Below, piece by piece: positions 10,019-19,102 of a DNA stretch of 64,000 bases. Position numbers and translations under genes: made by a program. Numbering within the stretch: position 1 is the stretch's first letter; every line of letters starts with the position of its first letter. The notes below the pieces were generated by a model. That model did no database searches. It had not been told where the DNA came from and saw only the letters and a list, made by a program, of their open reading frames with translations. The stretch spans positions 1,995,501-2,059,500 of the forward strand of contig NZ_CP041767.1 of assembly GCF_022026395.1 (NCBI RefSeq), given 5' to 3'. Origin of the DNA: Brevibacillus brevis. GTDB taxonomy: Bacteria; Bacillota; Bacilli; Brevibacillales; Brevibacillaceae.

Positions 10019-10579
10019 ATGGCGCTAGAAGCATTGGTTATCGGTGCGAGTGGCATGCTTGCAGAGGTCTCCCGATGGCTGGCTCGCCAAGGTTATCAAG
10101 TAACTGTACTTGGTCGGGATCCAGTCAAATTAAGTCGTATCAGAGACGGTTCCATTCATCCAGAGTCGATTCATTTACTGCCACAGGACTATCATCAAAC
10201 AGACAGCTTGCGTCAGGCTATGGCCGAGCTCGTAGAGAAGAGAGGGCCGATGGATGTGGTTGTCGCGTGGATTCATTCGACTGCACCGCATGCACTCTCG
10301 GTGATCGTGGAAGAACTGTCGCGTCCTGAGAAGCACTGGCAATTGCTGCATGTGTGTGGGAGCGGTGCTTGGAAAAATTCACCGAAAGAACCTACATCAG
10401 AAGTTTGCCATTATCGACGGGTCATCCTCGGGTTTACATGTTCAGGTGAGCATTCACGCTGGCTGACGAATGATGAAATTGCGGCTGGGGTGATTAACGC
10501 TCTGCAAACAAATGAACAACAGATAATCGTTGGTCAGGTCGAGCCATGGGAAAAACGCCCGGCTTATTCATCCATATAG
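10019..10579 (+). CDS. Short-chain-dehydrogenase-like Rossmann protein
   Basis: ATG 10019 is preceded by AAGGGGATG; the longer upstream reading lacks a ribosome site. The 186-residue product begins MALEALVIGASGMLAEVSR, a glycine-rich dinucleotide-binding turn like that of short-chain dehydrogenases, followed by a beta strand ending in TVLGRDP, consistent with NADP(H) binding. The usual YxxxK catalytic pair is not evident, so it may bind a nucleotide without being a classical SDR enzyme. It lies 22 bp after dtd and ends at a bidirectional terminator, so it is probably the last gene of the rel-dtd unit. Confidence 0.7.
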   Translation: MALEALVIGASGMLAEVSRWLARQGYQVTVLGRDPVKLSRIRDGSIHPESIHLLPQDYHQTDSLRQAMAELVEKRGPMDVVVAWIHSTAPHALSVIVEELSRPEKHWQLLHVCGSGAWKNSPKEPTSEVCHYRRVILGFTCSGEHSRWLTNDEIAAGVINALQTNEQQIIVGQVEPWEKRPAYSSI

Positions 10580-10593
10580 CGAAGTCAAATACA

Positions 10594-10622
10594 AAAAACG
10601 ATTGCCGAATGCAATCGTTTTT
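10594..10622. terminator. Bidirectional terminator
   Basis: Stem AACGATTGC / GCAATCGTT with A-rich and T-rich flanks serves the + strand dehydrogenase-like gene and the convergent DinB-like gene. Confidence 0.85.
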
Positions 10623-10644
10623 GTCGTTTCAGTACGAAATCGGG

Positions 10645-11187
10645 TCAGTGAATGTAAGTGGCTGTTGGGAGGATTAGATTTTTGCCGATCAGGTTTGCAG
10701 AAATCGGCTTTTTCCCGATTTCTCGTGCCCATATCGAAAGTTGTCCGACATGGTGGATTTCATGAGCAATCATGTGCCGCATAATTTCACCCCATGTGTA
10801 CGTAGCGATGCTACCGTCTGGTTTCGTATCCTGAAAGGCTCTTGTTTCCATACTTTCATCCCAATTGCGCAAAAATTGAAGCACATCAGGACGGAAAGTC
10901 GCCTCCAGCTCACGAACCTTTTCCAACCGTTTGTAAAGGTTGAAGCTTTCTTGAAAATCAGGCCTTCCCAACATGACTTGAATCCAGCTCCACTCTACAT
11001 CAATGACATGGAACAGTGTATGCAAAATACCCCCGACACCTCCGAGGCGCGGACGAAGCAATTCTTCCAGCGGAACATCCTCACACCATTTCAGCCATTC
11101 TTCACGAACCATCCAATTGTACTCAAACATGGTCTTAATAGAAATCACTCCATTTTCAAAGGTTAACTTGTGATCACCTGCGTCCAT
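10645..11187 (-). CDS. DinB-family protein
   Basis: Up to 180 residues. It has the four-helix DinB/YfiT pattern with three metal-binding histidines: HTLFHVIDVEWSWI near residue 58 and MIAHEIHHVGQL near residue 140. Proteins of this fold are metal-dependent thiol-transferase-like enzymes (bacillithiol transferases) or of unknown function. The annotated ATG at 11187 has no good ribosome site; a downstream start near the KTMFEYNW segment is equally possible. The gene is convergent with its left neighbour. Confidence 0.8.
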   Translation of the reverse strand: MDAGDHKLTFENGVISIKTMFEYNWMVREEWLKWCEDVPLEELLRPRLGGVGGILHTLFHVIDVEWSWIQVMLGRPDFQESFNLYKRLEKVRELEATFRPDVLQFLRNWDESMETRAFQDTKPDGSIATYTWGEIMRHMIAHEIHHVGQLSIWAREIGKKPISANLIGKNLILPTATYIH

Positions 11188-11310
11188 ACCGTGCGATTAC
11201 TGATATTGTGATTGTTTTTCATCCGTCATCACTCCTTTCGATGCCTTATGATATTCGCAAATAATTTGGGAATTCCTGCCAGTCCTGCCTTAATGCGATT
11301 GGATAGGCCA

Positions 11311-11362
11311 TAAAAGAACCTCCATACGAGTGAGCTTGAGCCAGCTTTTTTCGCATGGAGGT
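11311..11362 (-). terminator. Terminator of the amidase gene
   Basis: Read on the minus strand, AACCTCCATGCG pairs with CGTATGGAGGTT across a loop that itself contains a small stem, followed by TCTTTT. Confidence 0.75.
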
Positions 11363-11378
11363 TTTAGTAAGAGAGGGA

Positions 11379-13214
11379 TCAGCCTCCCTGATTGCTTTGT
11401 GTATTAAAGTACTGGACAATCCCTTTGAACAAACCTTCTGCCGCAAGATCCTGCTGTTTCTCAGAACGTGCGCGAATCTCATCGTTGTAGTTGGATAGGA
11501 AGGAGATCTCGGCCAAAATGGATGGCACCGGGTTTTCGCGTAGAACGAAATAGTTTCCGTACCGATAATTCATGTCCTTGTAGTTCGTCGCTTTGACCAG
11601 TTCCGTTTGAACCAGGGAGGCGAGCTTGCTAGAGTTACCTTGGCTGTAGTAGAAAATAATCGAGCCATTCGTTGCAGAGTTTGGATGCGTATTATGATGG
11701 ACGCTGACAAAAATATCAGCCTGATTTTGAATCGCGATGTCGACGCGCTGTTGCAGGGTCAGCTTGCGATCATCAGCCCGTGTCATGATGACTTTGGCAC
11801 CTGCCGATTCCAACTTGTTGCGCAGGAGCAGAGATACTTGCAGATTGACTGTTTTCTCTAAAGTAGAGAAGCTGGAACCCGTCGAACCGCCATCTGTGCC
11901 ACCATGTCCAGCATCGACGACGATGACTTTACCGGCAAGATCATTACTGCGCACCACTGCTGGCGCACCATTCGCAGAAACGAGCCAGCCTGCAATGTAG
12001 CCTGTGGAGCCGTCAGGGAAGTTTACTTGGAACCACTCGCCTGATTTATTGGCAATCCCGTATTTCTCGCCAGGCTGTACCTGTTTGATAACATCGTGAT
12101 CGGTGCTCGGACCAGAACGAACATTGGTATCTGGATTCATGATCGTCACGTATGGGCCAGTGGGAGTAGGCATGCTTGGTTGGTTCACCGTAATATGCCA
12201 GCCTGCCACCCAGCCAGTTTTTCCGTCCGCCGTGTTGATGCGGTACCAATCTTCTTGTTTTTCCAAAACAGTCAGCTTGCTTCCGACTGATAGTGTAGCT
12301 TGAATGGCACTGGTTGTGTTCGGTTCACTTCGCAGATTCAATCCGTCCGTTTTTACTGTGGCGGTTTGACTGGAAGAGGATGGTTGCCCAGTCTGAGGTT
12401 GTTTGTTTCCATTTCCATTTTCGGGTAGAGTCGGTTGACCTGTATTCGGGTTGGTTTGATCGGTGGAGAGCCAAGCATTGACTCCATCGTAAGGGAATTG
12501 AATCCAACCATTTTGTTTGTTCAAGACCGTGATTTTCTCGCCCGCATGTAGTTGACCGATAGCAGGTGTACTGGCATCCGGCGTAGCGTATACGTACGGA
12601 GCGAAATCCAAGGTTAGGCTGGCTCCTTGTACAGCAGGAGGCTTCTGTTGTGAGCCTGTTCCCGCTGGATTGGTCGTTGGGGGAGTACTACCTGTAGAGG
12701 GAGGGGAAACTGCTTGTCCCGTACCTACTTCTTTTACAAGCCAGTTTGCTACCCAGCCTTTTGTTCCTGCGTTGAGTTGAATTTGGAGCCATTCGCCACT
12801 CGTTTGCACGATAGGGTAGCGCGTACCTGGATTGATCGTTTGTACGACTGCATATGTCTGACCGGGTCCAGAACGAACATTGAGATTCGTTGTGGTGCTC
12901 TCCACTTGCTTGGCAGATACAGCTGGTGGTTTCTGTTGCTGCTGCTGTGCGCTGACGAGCCAGTTCGCTACCCAACCGCTTTGACCGTTCGGAAGCTTTA
13001 CTTGAATCCAGTCATTTTTGGTGGAGATGACAGGCAGCACAGTTTTGTTCGGCAGTGTAGTGACGATAGCGTCTTGGAGGCTGGGACCTGAACGGACATT
13101 GAGCTTGTCCACTGTGACCTGAACAGAACCGGCGGCCCAGGCTGCAGAAACGGGGAGGGAAATGGCACAGACGACAGTCAGGAGACTCCTCAGGATCTTT
13201 TGACGAACAAACAC
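11379..13214 (-). CDS. Secreted N-acetylmuramoyl-L-alanine amidase with five SH3b repeats (YrvJ-like)
   Basis: GTG 13214 is preferred because AAAGGATG lies 7 bp upstream and the product then begins directly with a signal peptide (VRQKILRSLLTV, cleaved after ...SAAWA). The mature part has five bacterial SH3 repeats, four with the LNVRSGP/LNLRSEP/TNVRSGP motif and one divergent, joined by proline/threonine-rich linkers. The C-terminal ~180 residues are an Amidase_3 domain with zinc ligands in VVDAGHGGTDGG and SVHHN and the catalytic glutamate in LAEISFLSN. It cleaves the stem peptide from glycan in the wall. B. subtilis yrvJ occupies the same place beside dtd. Confidence 0.93.
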   Translation of the reverse strand: MFVRQKILRSLLTVVCAISLPVSAAWAAGSVQVTVDKLNVRSGPSLQDAIVTTLPNKTVLPVISTKNDWIQVKLPNGQSGWVANWLVSAQQQQQKPPAVSAKQVESTTTNLNVRSGPGQTYAVVQTINPGTRYPIVQTSGEWLQIQLNAGTKGWVANWLVKEVGTGQAVSPPSTGSTPPTTNPAGTGSQQKPPAVQGASLTLDFAPYVYATPDASTPAIGQLHAGEKITVLNKQNGWIQFPYDGVNAWLSTDQTNPNTGQPTLPENGNGNKQPQTGQPSSSSQTATVKTDGLNLRSEPNTTSAIQATLSVGSKLTVLEKQEDWYRINTADGKTGWVAGWHITVNQPSMPTPTGPYVTIMNPDTNVRSGPSTDHDVIKQVQPGEKYGIANKSGEWFQVNFPDGSTGYIAGWLVSANGAPAVVRSNDLAGKVIVVDAGHGGTDGGSTGSSFSTLEKTVNLQVSLLLRNKLESAGAKVIMTRADDRKLTLQQRVDIAIQNQADIFVSVHHNTHPNSATNGSIIFYYSQGNSSKLASLVQTELVKATNYKDMNYRYGNYFVLRENPVPSILAEISFLSNYNDEIRARSEKQQDLAAEGLFKGIVQYFNTQSNQGG

Positions 13215-13423
13215 GATAGACATCCTTTCCGATATACGTAGCTTTTTGAATTCATAGCGTTCTTGCATGTTTTTACCAAAATAATCACTTCGCTCTTTCT
13301 CCTGCCTTTTCCTGCAAAAAACGACAAAGTTCTGCATGACTTCCCTGATTGCTTTTCTGTAGCCAAGGCAATACTAGATTTTAGTAGACGCTAGCGAACG
13401 TAGCTTATCAGGAGGAATTCATC

Positions 13424-13594
13424 GTGAGACAGTCAAAGAAGGAAACATTCGCGCAAGGATTGAATCGGCAGTTTTTATCTGTCGATTTTCAAGACGATTT
13501 AGAGAAAGAAACGTCACTACAAAATGCAGAAATGGCCCAAGATTTTCATCCGGGCTTGCGGGATATCCAACACCCCAGGCAAAAACGGAAATGA
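13424..13594 (+). CDS. Small basic/acidic hypothetical protein, 56 residues
   Basis: A GTG start at 13424 sits behind a very strong AGGAGG site (13410-13415). The 56-residue product is charged, has no hydrophobic segment and ends in a basic tail (RQKRK). I recognise no family. It is divergent from the amidase gene and ends about 110 bp before hemZ. The ribosome site is the main reason for accepting it. Confidence 0.5.
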   Translation: MRQSKKETFAQGLNRQFLSVDFQDDLEKETSLQNAEMAQDFHPGLRDIQHPRQKRK

Positions 13595-13635
13595 CCGCTT
13601 TTGCCACCTTGCACATGATGCCACAACTTGTCTAG

Positions 13636-13665
13636 TTGACCCGAGTAATTCTCGTCGGCTATGAT
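13636..13665 (+). promoter_or_regulatory. hemZ promoter
   Basis: TTGACC (13636-13641) and TATGAT (13660-13665), spaced 18 bp, 36 bp upstream of the hemZ start. Confidence 0.6.
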
Positions 13666-13701
13666 GAGGAGTGGCATTTTTGAAAAAAGCAGGTGAACTC
13701 C

Positions 13702-15225
13702 ATGATACAGATCATATGTGAGGGACACGCATTCGAGCGGGAACTCTCCTTAATTCTCGCATTATTTTATGAAGATCCAGCGCTCACTTTTGTACCTGAG
13801 TGGACAGATGGGGCAGATTTGAAAATCAAGCTGGCATTGACCGTGCATGAAAATGGAGTCGTAGCATCGGGAGAGTTATACGATGGCAAGCGAAGCATCT
13901 CCCATCAGGTGGAGCGAAACTATGTAGCACGTGATGAGAAAGCGATGAAAAAGACAGCCAAGCAAGCTCTTTGTTATGCGCTGTTATTGATGCTGGAAGA
14001 ATATACAGGCATGGAGCAAGGCTGGGGAATCTTGACCGGGATACGTCCGACGAAATTGCTGCATCAGTTGAACGCCGCTGGTGTAGACAGACAGGAAGCA
14101 CATAAGAGATTGCAGCAGGATGTAATTTTGCGACCATACAAGCTAAAGCTTTTGCAAGAAATCGTAGACAAGCAGCTTAGCGTCGTGCCTGATTTGTATC
14201 AGATTGACCGCGAGCTATCGGTATATATCGGCATCCCATTTTGTCCGACGAAGTGTGCGTACTGTACGTTTCCAGCATACGCGATTCGCAGTCATACGGC
14301 TTCGGTTAATCCGTTTCTCGAAGGTCTCCATTACGAGATGGAGCGGATGGGAGAGTGGCTTCGCGCGAATGACCAACGGATCACGTCCATTTATTTCGGC
14401 GGTGGAACCCCAACGAGTATTACCGCAGATGACATTAACCAGCTATTTGAGACGATGCATCGTTCGTTTCCACACATGGGAGATGTGCGTGAGTTGACAG
14501 TTGAAGCGGGAAGACCCGACACGATCACTCGCGAAAAGCTCGATGTGATGAAGCAGTGGGAAGTGGATCGGATCAGCATTAATCCACAGTCGTTCACGCA
14601 GGAGACGCTACAGGCAATTGGCCGTCATCACACGGTCGAAGAGACAATTGAAAAATACCATCTGGCTATGGAGATGGGCTTGACGAACATCAATATGGAT
14701 TTGATCATCGGACTGCCAAACGAAGGCGTAGCCGAGCTGGCGCACAGCCTCCAAGAGGTAGAAAAGCTGATGCCCGCCTCTTTGACGGTCCATACGCTGT
14801 CTTTCAAAAGAGCATCTGAGATGACGCAGAACAAAGACCGCTACAAGGTCGCCAGTCGCGAAGAAATTAGCAAGATGATGGAGATGGCCTCCGAGTGGAC
14901 AGCAGCGAACGGTTATGATCCGTACTATTTGTATCGTCAGAAAAACATTTTGGGAAATCTGGAGAATGTCGGGTATGCCAAGCCAGGGCAGGAGAGCATC
15001 TACAATATCATGATCATGGAAGAGGTACAAACGATCCTTGGTCTCGGCTGTGGTGCGGTATCCAAGCTGATGGCCCCAGGAAGCGGCAAGCTGACGCGCT
15101 TTCCGAATCCGAAGGACCCGAAAACGTACAACGACACGTACAAGGTTCTGGTGGATAACAAGCTCCGTGATTTGGATGAAATCTATTCGGGCGCGAGAAC
15201 AGCTGGACAGGTATCTGGCAAGTAA
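13702..15225 (+). CDS. hemZ: Coproporphyrinogen III dehydrogenase-like radical SAM protein HemZ
   Basis: ATG 13702 is used because AGGTG lies 6 bp upstream. The 507-residue product has an N-terminal HemZ-specific part and then a radical-SAM core with the cluster motif FCPTKCAYCTF near residue 180, followed by IYFGGGTPTS and the HemN-type SINPQSF segment. Members act in oxygen-independent coproporphyrinogen III oxidation in haem synthesis. In B. subtilis hemZ lies elsewhere, so its place between the amidase and hisS genes is a lineage feature. Confidence 0.92.
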   Translation: MIQIICEGHAFERELSLILALFYEDPALTFVPEWTDGADLKIKLALTVHENGVVASGELYDGKRSISHQVERNYVARDEKAMKKTAKQALCYALLLMLEEYTGMEQGWGILTGIRPTKLLHQLNAAGVDRQEAHKRLQQDVILRPYKLKLLQEIVDKQLSVVPDLYQIDRELSVYIGIPFCPTKCAYCTFPAYAIRSHTASVNPFLEGLHYEMERMGEWLRANDQRITSIYFGGGTPTSITADDINQLFETMHRSFPHMGDVRELTVEAGRPDTITREKLDVMKQWEVDRISINPQSFTQETLQAIGRHHTVEETIEKYHLAMEMGLTNINMDLIIGLPNEGVAELAHSLQEVEKLMPASLTVHTLSFKRASEMTQNKDRYKVASREEISKMMEMASEWTAANGYDPYYLYRQKNILGNLENVGYAKPGQESIYNIMIMEEVQTILGLGCGAVSKLMAPGSGKLTRFPNPKDPKTYNDTYKVLVDNKLRDLDEIYSGARTAGQVSGK

Positions 15226-15274
15226 GTGATGGATATACTTGTTCTTAATAAAAAAAGTTTTATTCGAGCGCCTG

Positions 15275-15303
15275 TTGACGGCTGTTGGCGGGTTTGCTAT
15301 GAT
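15275..15303 (+). promoter_or_regulatory. Promoter of the hisS-aspS T-box transcript
   Basis: TTGACG (15275-15280) and TATGAT (15298-15303) with 17-bp spacing, immediately upstream of the T-box leader. Confidence 0.7.
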
Positions 15304-15311
15304 TCACATTA

Positions 15312-15632
15312 AGCTTTTTTATTGAATAAGAAATGATCTGATGACGGGAACAAGTATCCAGGAACCGGATGCCCAGAGAGAAAGCGCCGTGGCTGAGAGT
15401 GCTTTCGTATAACGGCTTGGTGAATGACATCCCTGAAGACCGCAGTGAACGGCTGAAAGAAATCTCTTTCCCCAGTAACTGGCAGGCGTGTGCCGGCGTT
15501 AACGGCTAATAAGTGGGATAGCCTTTTGTAATTGTAGGCTATTCAAACAGGGTGGCACCACGGGAGTATAACCAGTCTCTCGTCCCTGACATGCGGCGAT
15601 TTGCTAAATGTCAGGAGACGAGGGGCTTTTTT
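15312..15632 (+). promoter_or_regulatory. T-box leader of hisS-aspS, apparently read by tRNA-Asp
   Basis: The leader contains the T-box core GGTGGCACCACGG (15551-15563) and ends in a terminator stem (CCTGACAT / ATGTCAGG region, 15590-15626) followed by a T run. A stem I with GAATGACATCCC places the codon GAC (15426-15428) at the specifier position. In the antiterminator bulge UGGC, the last base pairs with the tRNA discriminator; C pairs with G73, which tRNA-Asp has and tRNA-His (C73) lacks. Uncharged tRNA-Asp would therefore favour readthrough into hisS and aspS. Confidence 0.9.
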
Positions 15633-15715
15633 ATTTGGTCATAAAGAAAAGTTCCTTGATCCTGAAGGTTTGGCTTTAGCCCGAGTTTTTGAAAAGACAT
15701 GGAGGTTCGAGAGGA

Positions 15716-16990
15716 ATGACAAGAATCCAGATCCCACGCGGTACGCAGGATATCATGCCTGGTACTGTAGAGCTGTGGCACTACGTGGAGGCCAAGGCCC
15801 GCGATCTGTGTCGCCGCTCCAATTACGCGGAAATTCGTACACCGCTGTTTGAGAGCACAGAGTTGTTCCAACGGGGTGTAGGCGAGACCACGGATATCGT
15901 GGAAAAAGAAATGTACAGTGTAGCCAATCCGCGCAGTACGGATGCCCTCACGCTGCGCCCAGAAGGGACAGCGGGTGTTGTGCGCTCCTACGTGGAAAAC
16001 AAGCTGTACGGTGTGCCTAATCAGCCGACCAAGCTGTACTACTTAGGACCGATGTTCCGTCACGAGCGTCCGCAAGCAGGCCGCTATCGCCAATTCGTGC
16101 AGTTCGGTGCAGAAGCGATCGGTTCAAGCGATCCAGCGATCGATGCAGAAGTCATTGGCCTTGCGATACGTCTGTATCAGGAGCTCGGATTGACAGGACT
16201 TTCTGTGGAATTGAACAGCGTAGGTACAGTAGAAGACCGGGCGCGTCACCGTGAGCATTTACTCGCACATTTGAACGGTGTTCGCTCCGAGCTGTGCGAG
16301 GATTGCCAGTCTCGTATCGATCGCAATCCGTTGCGCGTGCTCGATTGCAAAAATGAAAAATGCAAAAGACTGACGATGGATGCTCCGTCCATTTTGGACT
16401 ACTTGAGCGAGGAATCCGCGGCACACTTCGAAGCCGTACAAAACTATTTGACCGCGCTTGATATTCCGTTTCATGTAAATCCGCGCCTGGTGCGCGGCTT
16501 GGATTACTACACACTGACCGCATTTGAAATCAAAATGGCGGAGATCGGTGCGGTAGAAACGCTATGTGGCGGTGGGCGCTACAACGGACTGGTTGCAGAG
16601 CTGGGCGGCGACGATATGCCGGGCATCGGATTCGCACTCAGTATCGAGCGTCTGCTATTGGCTCTGGAAAAGCAAGGCGTTCAACTGCCAATCTCGGGTG
16701 GCATCGACTGCTTCGTAGTGGTGCAGACACCAGAAGCGAAAACAACAGCCTTCGTACTCGTCGACCAATTGCGCCAGGCGGGGATTGCGGCTGAGCTGGA
16801 TTATCTGGATCGGAAAATGAAAGCACAGCTGAAGCAAGCAGATCGTTTACAGGCTCGCTTTACTGCGATCATCGGTGAGTCTGAATTAGCGAATGGCACG
16901 GTTGTTCTAAAGGAAATGGCAACAGGCGAGCAACAAGAAGTGAAACGCGAGGAACTCATTGCTGTACTCGCTGCAAAAGTAAATCAATAA
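15716..16990 (+). CDS. hisS: Histidyl-tRNA synthetase
   Basis: ATG 15716 follows GGAGG and GAGAGGA; the upstream in-frame ATG lies within the leader. The 424-residue product has the class II motifs: motif 2 region LYYLGPMFRHERPQ, the histidine motif LVRGLDYYT near residue 260, and a C-terminal anticodon-binding domain. It charges tRNA-His. It is the first gene of a two-synthetase operon controlled by the upstream T-box and lies 24 bp before aspS. Confidence 0.97.
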   Translation: MTRIQIPRGTQDIMPGTVELWHYVEAKARDLCRRSNYAEIRTPLFESTELFQRGVGETTDIVEKEMYSVANPRSTDALTLRPEGTAGVVRSYVENKLYGVPNQPTKLYYLGPMFRHERPQAGRYRQFVQFGAEAIGSSDPAIDAEVIGLAIRLYQELGLTGLSVELNSVGTVEDRARHREHLLAHLNGVRSELCEDCQSRIDRNPLRVLDCKNEKCKRLTMDAPSILDYLSEESAAHFEAVQNYLTALDIPFHVNPRLVRGLDYYTLTAFEIKMAEIGAVETLCGGGRYNGLVAELGGDDMPGIGFALSIERLLLALEKQGVQLPISGGIDCFVVVQTPEAKTTAFVLVDQLRQAGIAAELDYLDRKMKAQLKQADRLQARFTAIIGESELANGTVVLKEMATGEQQEVKREELIAVLAAKVNQ

Positions 16991-17014
16991 AACAAATCAT
17001 TGGGGGAAATGATC

Positions 17015-18805
17015 ATGTCTTGGCAATATCGCACCGTACATGGTGGAGAAGTAACAAAAGCACACGTTGGACAGGAAGTCGTACTGAACGGATGGGTACA
17101 AAAGCGCCGCGACCTCGGAGGCGTCATCTTCATCGACTTCCGTGACCGCACTGGCATCGTCCAAATCGTATTCAACCCGGAGTACAACAAAGAAGCTTGG
17201 GAAGCGGCTGACAAGGTTCGCAGCGAATACGTACTGGTTGTAAAAGGGAAAGTAGTAAACCGTGCACCAGAAGCAGTCAATCCAAAGCTGAAAACAGGCG
17301 AAGTAGAAGTGCACATCTCCGAAATTGAAATCCTGAACGATGCAAAAACGCCTCCGTTCCTGATTGAAGATGAGATCGATGTAGATGAACAAGTTCGTCT
17401 GAAATACCGCTACCTCGACTTGCGCCGTCCGGAAATGCAGCGCTCCCTGCTTTTGCGTAGTAAAGCAGCAAAAGCTTTCCGTGACTACCTGGATGAGAAC
17501 AACTTCCTGGAAATCGAAACACCAATTCTCCAGAAGAGCACGCCTGAGGGCGCACGTGACTACCTCGTGCCTTCCCGTGTACATCCAGGCGAGTTCTACG
17601 CCCTGCCGCAATCGCCACAGCTGTTCAAACAGCTTTTGATGGTATCCGGTTTGGAGCGCTATTACCAAATCGCACGTTGCTTCCGTGACGAAGACCTGCG
17701 TGCTGACCGTCAGCCTGAATTTACCCAGGTGGACATTGAAACCTCTTTCCTGTCTATGGAAGAAATCCTGCCAATGATGGAAAAGATGGTCGCTCACGTA
17801 TTCAAGCAAACGATTGGCGTAGACGTACCGACTCCATTCCCTCGTCTCACGTATGCGGATGCCATGGCGCGTTACGGTTCTGACAAACCAGACGTACGCT
17901 TCGGCATGGAGCTGACGGACGTATCTGATCTGGTTGCGACAAGCGACTTCAAGGTGTTTGCAGCAGCAGTAGCTGGCGGCGGACAAGTAAAAGCGATCAA
18001 TGCAAAAGGTTGCGGACACTACTCCCGTAAAGAAGCAGACGACTTGGGCAAATTCGCTTCCCGTTATGGCGCGAAGGGCTTGGCTTGGATCGGCTTCAAA
18101 GACGGAGAGGTCAAAGGGCCAATTGCGAAATTCTTTAAAGAAGAAGAGCTTAACGAGATGAAAGCACGCTTGGCGGTAGAAGAAGGCGACTTGCTCCTGT
18201 TCGTTGCTGACAAACCAAAAGTAGTAGCAGATGCGCTGGGTGCTCTTCGCTCCAAGCTGGGTGCTGAACTTGGTCTGATTGACCAAAGCCAGTTTGCATT
18301 CCTCTGGGTAGTAGACTTCCCGCTGGTTGAGTGGGATGAGGATGCAAAACGTTACGTTGCCCTGCACCATCCGTTCACACGTCCAAAAGACGAAGACCTG
18401 CACCTGTTCGACACCGATCCAGGTCAAATGCGCGCACAAGCGTACGACATGGTTCTCAACGGATACGAGCTCGGCGGAGGTTCCATGCGAATCTTCAAGC
18501 GCGAAGTCCAAGAAAAAATGTTTACCGCCCTTGGCTTTACACCAGAAGAGGCGCGGAAACAATTCGGCTTCCTCATGGATGCATTCGAGTACGGTACACC
18601 TCCACACGGTGGAATTGCTCTTGGATTGGACCGTCTGATCATGCTCTTGGCTGGCCGCACCAACCTGCGCGAAGTCATCGCATTCCCGAAAACAGCAAGT
18701 GCGAGCGACCTGATGGTAAACGCACCAGATGTCGTAGACGGAAAACAATTGAAAGAGCTGTCCATTGCAACAATTGTCACAGAAGAAGAAAAGGTAGAAG
18801 CGTAA
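17015..18805 (+). CDS. aspS: Aspartyl-tRNA synthetase
   Basis: ATG 17015 follows GGGGGAAA. The 596-residue length is that of bacterial-type AspRS with the GAD insertion. Visible features are the N-terminal OB anticodon-binding domain ([15 protein letters not shown]), motif 2 ([21 protein letters not shown]) and motif 3 ([15 protein letters not shown]). It charges tRNA-Asp, and the shared T-box leader appears tuned to that tRNA. Whether it also charges tRNA-Asn cannot be read here. Confidence 0.97.
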   Translation: MSWQYRTVHGGEVTKAHVGQEVVLNGWVQKRRDLGGVIFIDFRDRTGIVQIVFNPEYNKEAWEAADKVRSEYVLVVKGKVVNRAPEAVNPKLKTGEVEVHISEIEILNDAKTPPFLIEDEIDVDEQVRLKYRYLDLRRPEMQRSLLLRSKAAKAFRDYLDENNFLEIETPILQKSTPEGARDYLVPSRVHPGEFYALPQSPQLFKQLLMVSGLERYYQIARCFRDEDLRADRQPEFTQVDIETSFLSMEEILPMMEKMVAHVFKQTIGVDVPTPFPRLTYADAMARYGSDKPDVRFGMELTDVSDLVATSDFKVFAAAVAGGGQVKAINAKGCGHYSRKEADDLGKFASRYGAKGLAWIGFKDGEVKGPIAKFFKEEELNEMKARLAVEEGDLLLFVADKPKVVADALGALRSKLGAELGLIDQSQFAFLWVVDFPLVEWDEDAKRYVALHHPFTRPKDEDLHLFDTDPGQMRAQAYDMVLNGYELGGGSMRIFKREVQEKMFTALGFTPEEARKQFGFLMDAFEYGTPPHGGIALGLDRLIMLLAGRTNLREVIAFPKTASASDLMVNAPDVVDGKQLKELSIATIVTEEEKVEA

Positions 18806-18855
18806 TCGACTTGCGCAACTGCATTGCTCTTTGATACATTGGTAATACTATGATG

Positions 18856-19036
18856 AAAGCCCTGCGATGCCCGTGACATCCGATAGTTTTGAGCCACAAA
18901 GTTTGTTTAGGGAGTTTTTCGTCCGTGATTGTAAAGGCATGCCTCCTTAGAGTGGACGTCTGTAACAGTTCGGCAAGACACCCACCTGCGATGAGCAGGT
19001 TCAAAACTAAGGAGCAACACGGCATAATGGGGCTCC
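18856..19036 (+). ncRNA. ssrS: 6S RNA
   Basis: A gene-free interval of about 300 bp between aspS and tcdA has a -10-like TACTAT at 18847-18852. The 5' end AGCCC (18858-18862) plus TGCC pairs with GGCA plus GGGCT (19021-19034), forming the closing stem of a ~180-nt rod with a large central bulge. The 3' segment GGCATAATGGGGCT and the internal GTTTGTTTAGGGA match what I know of Firmicute 6S RNAs. B. subtilis 6S-1 (bsrA) lies at the same place, between aspS and yrvM. It would sequester sigma-A RNA polymerase in stationary phase. Confidence 0.85.
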
Positions 19037-19042
19037 TTTTTT
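19011..19042 (+). terminator. Terminator of 6S RNA
   Basis: GGAGC and GGCTCC flank the loop ending in GGCATAATGG, followed by six T residues. Confidence 0.75.
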
Positions 19043-19102
19043 CTACTTCAATCCTACTTTTCCGATTGACTATAAACTCGCTTGTGAAAGGTGACACGAA
19101 AT

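Noticed and set aside
16997..18748. A 583-codon minus-strand frame across aspS
   Set aside because: Antisense to a conserved synthetase gene with no recognisable protein features; explained by strong codon bias on the + strand.
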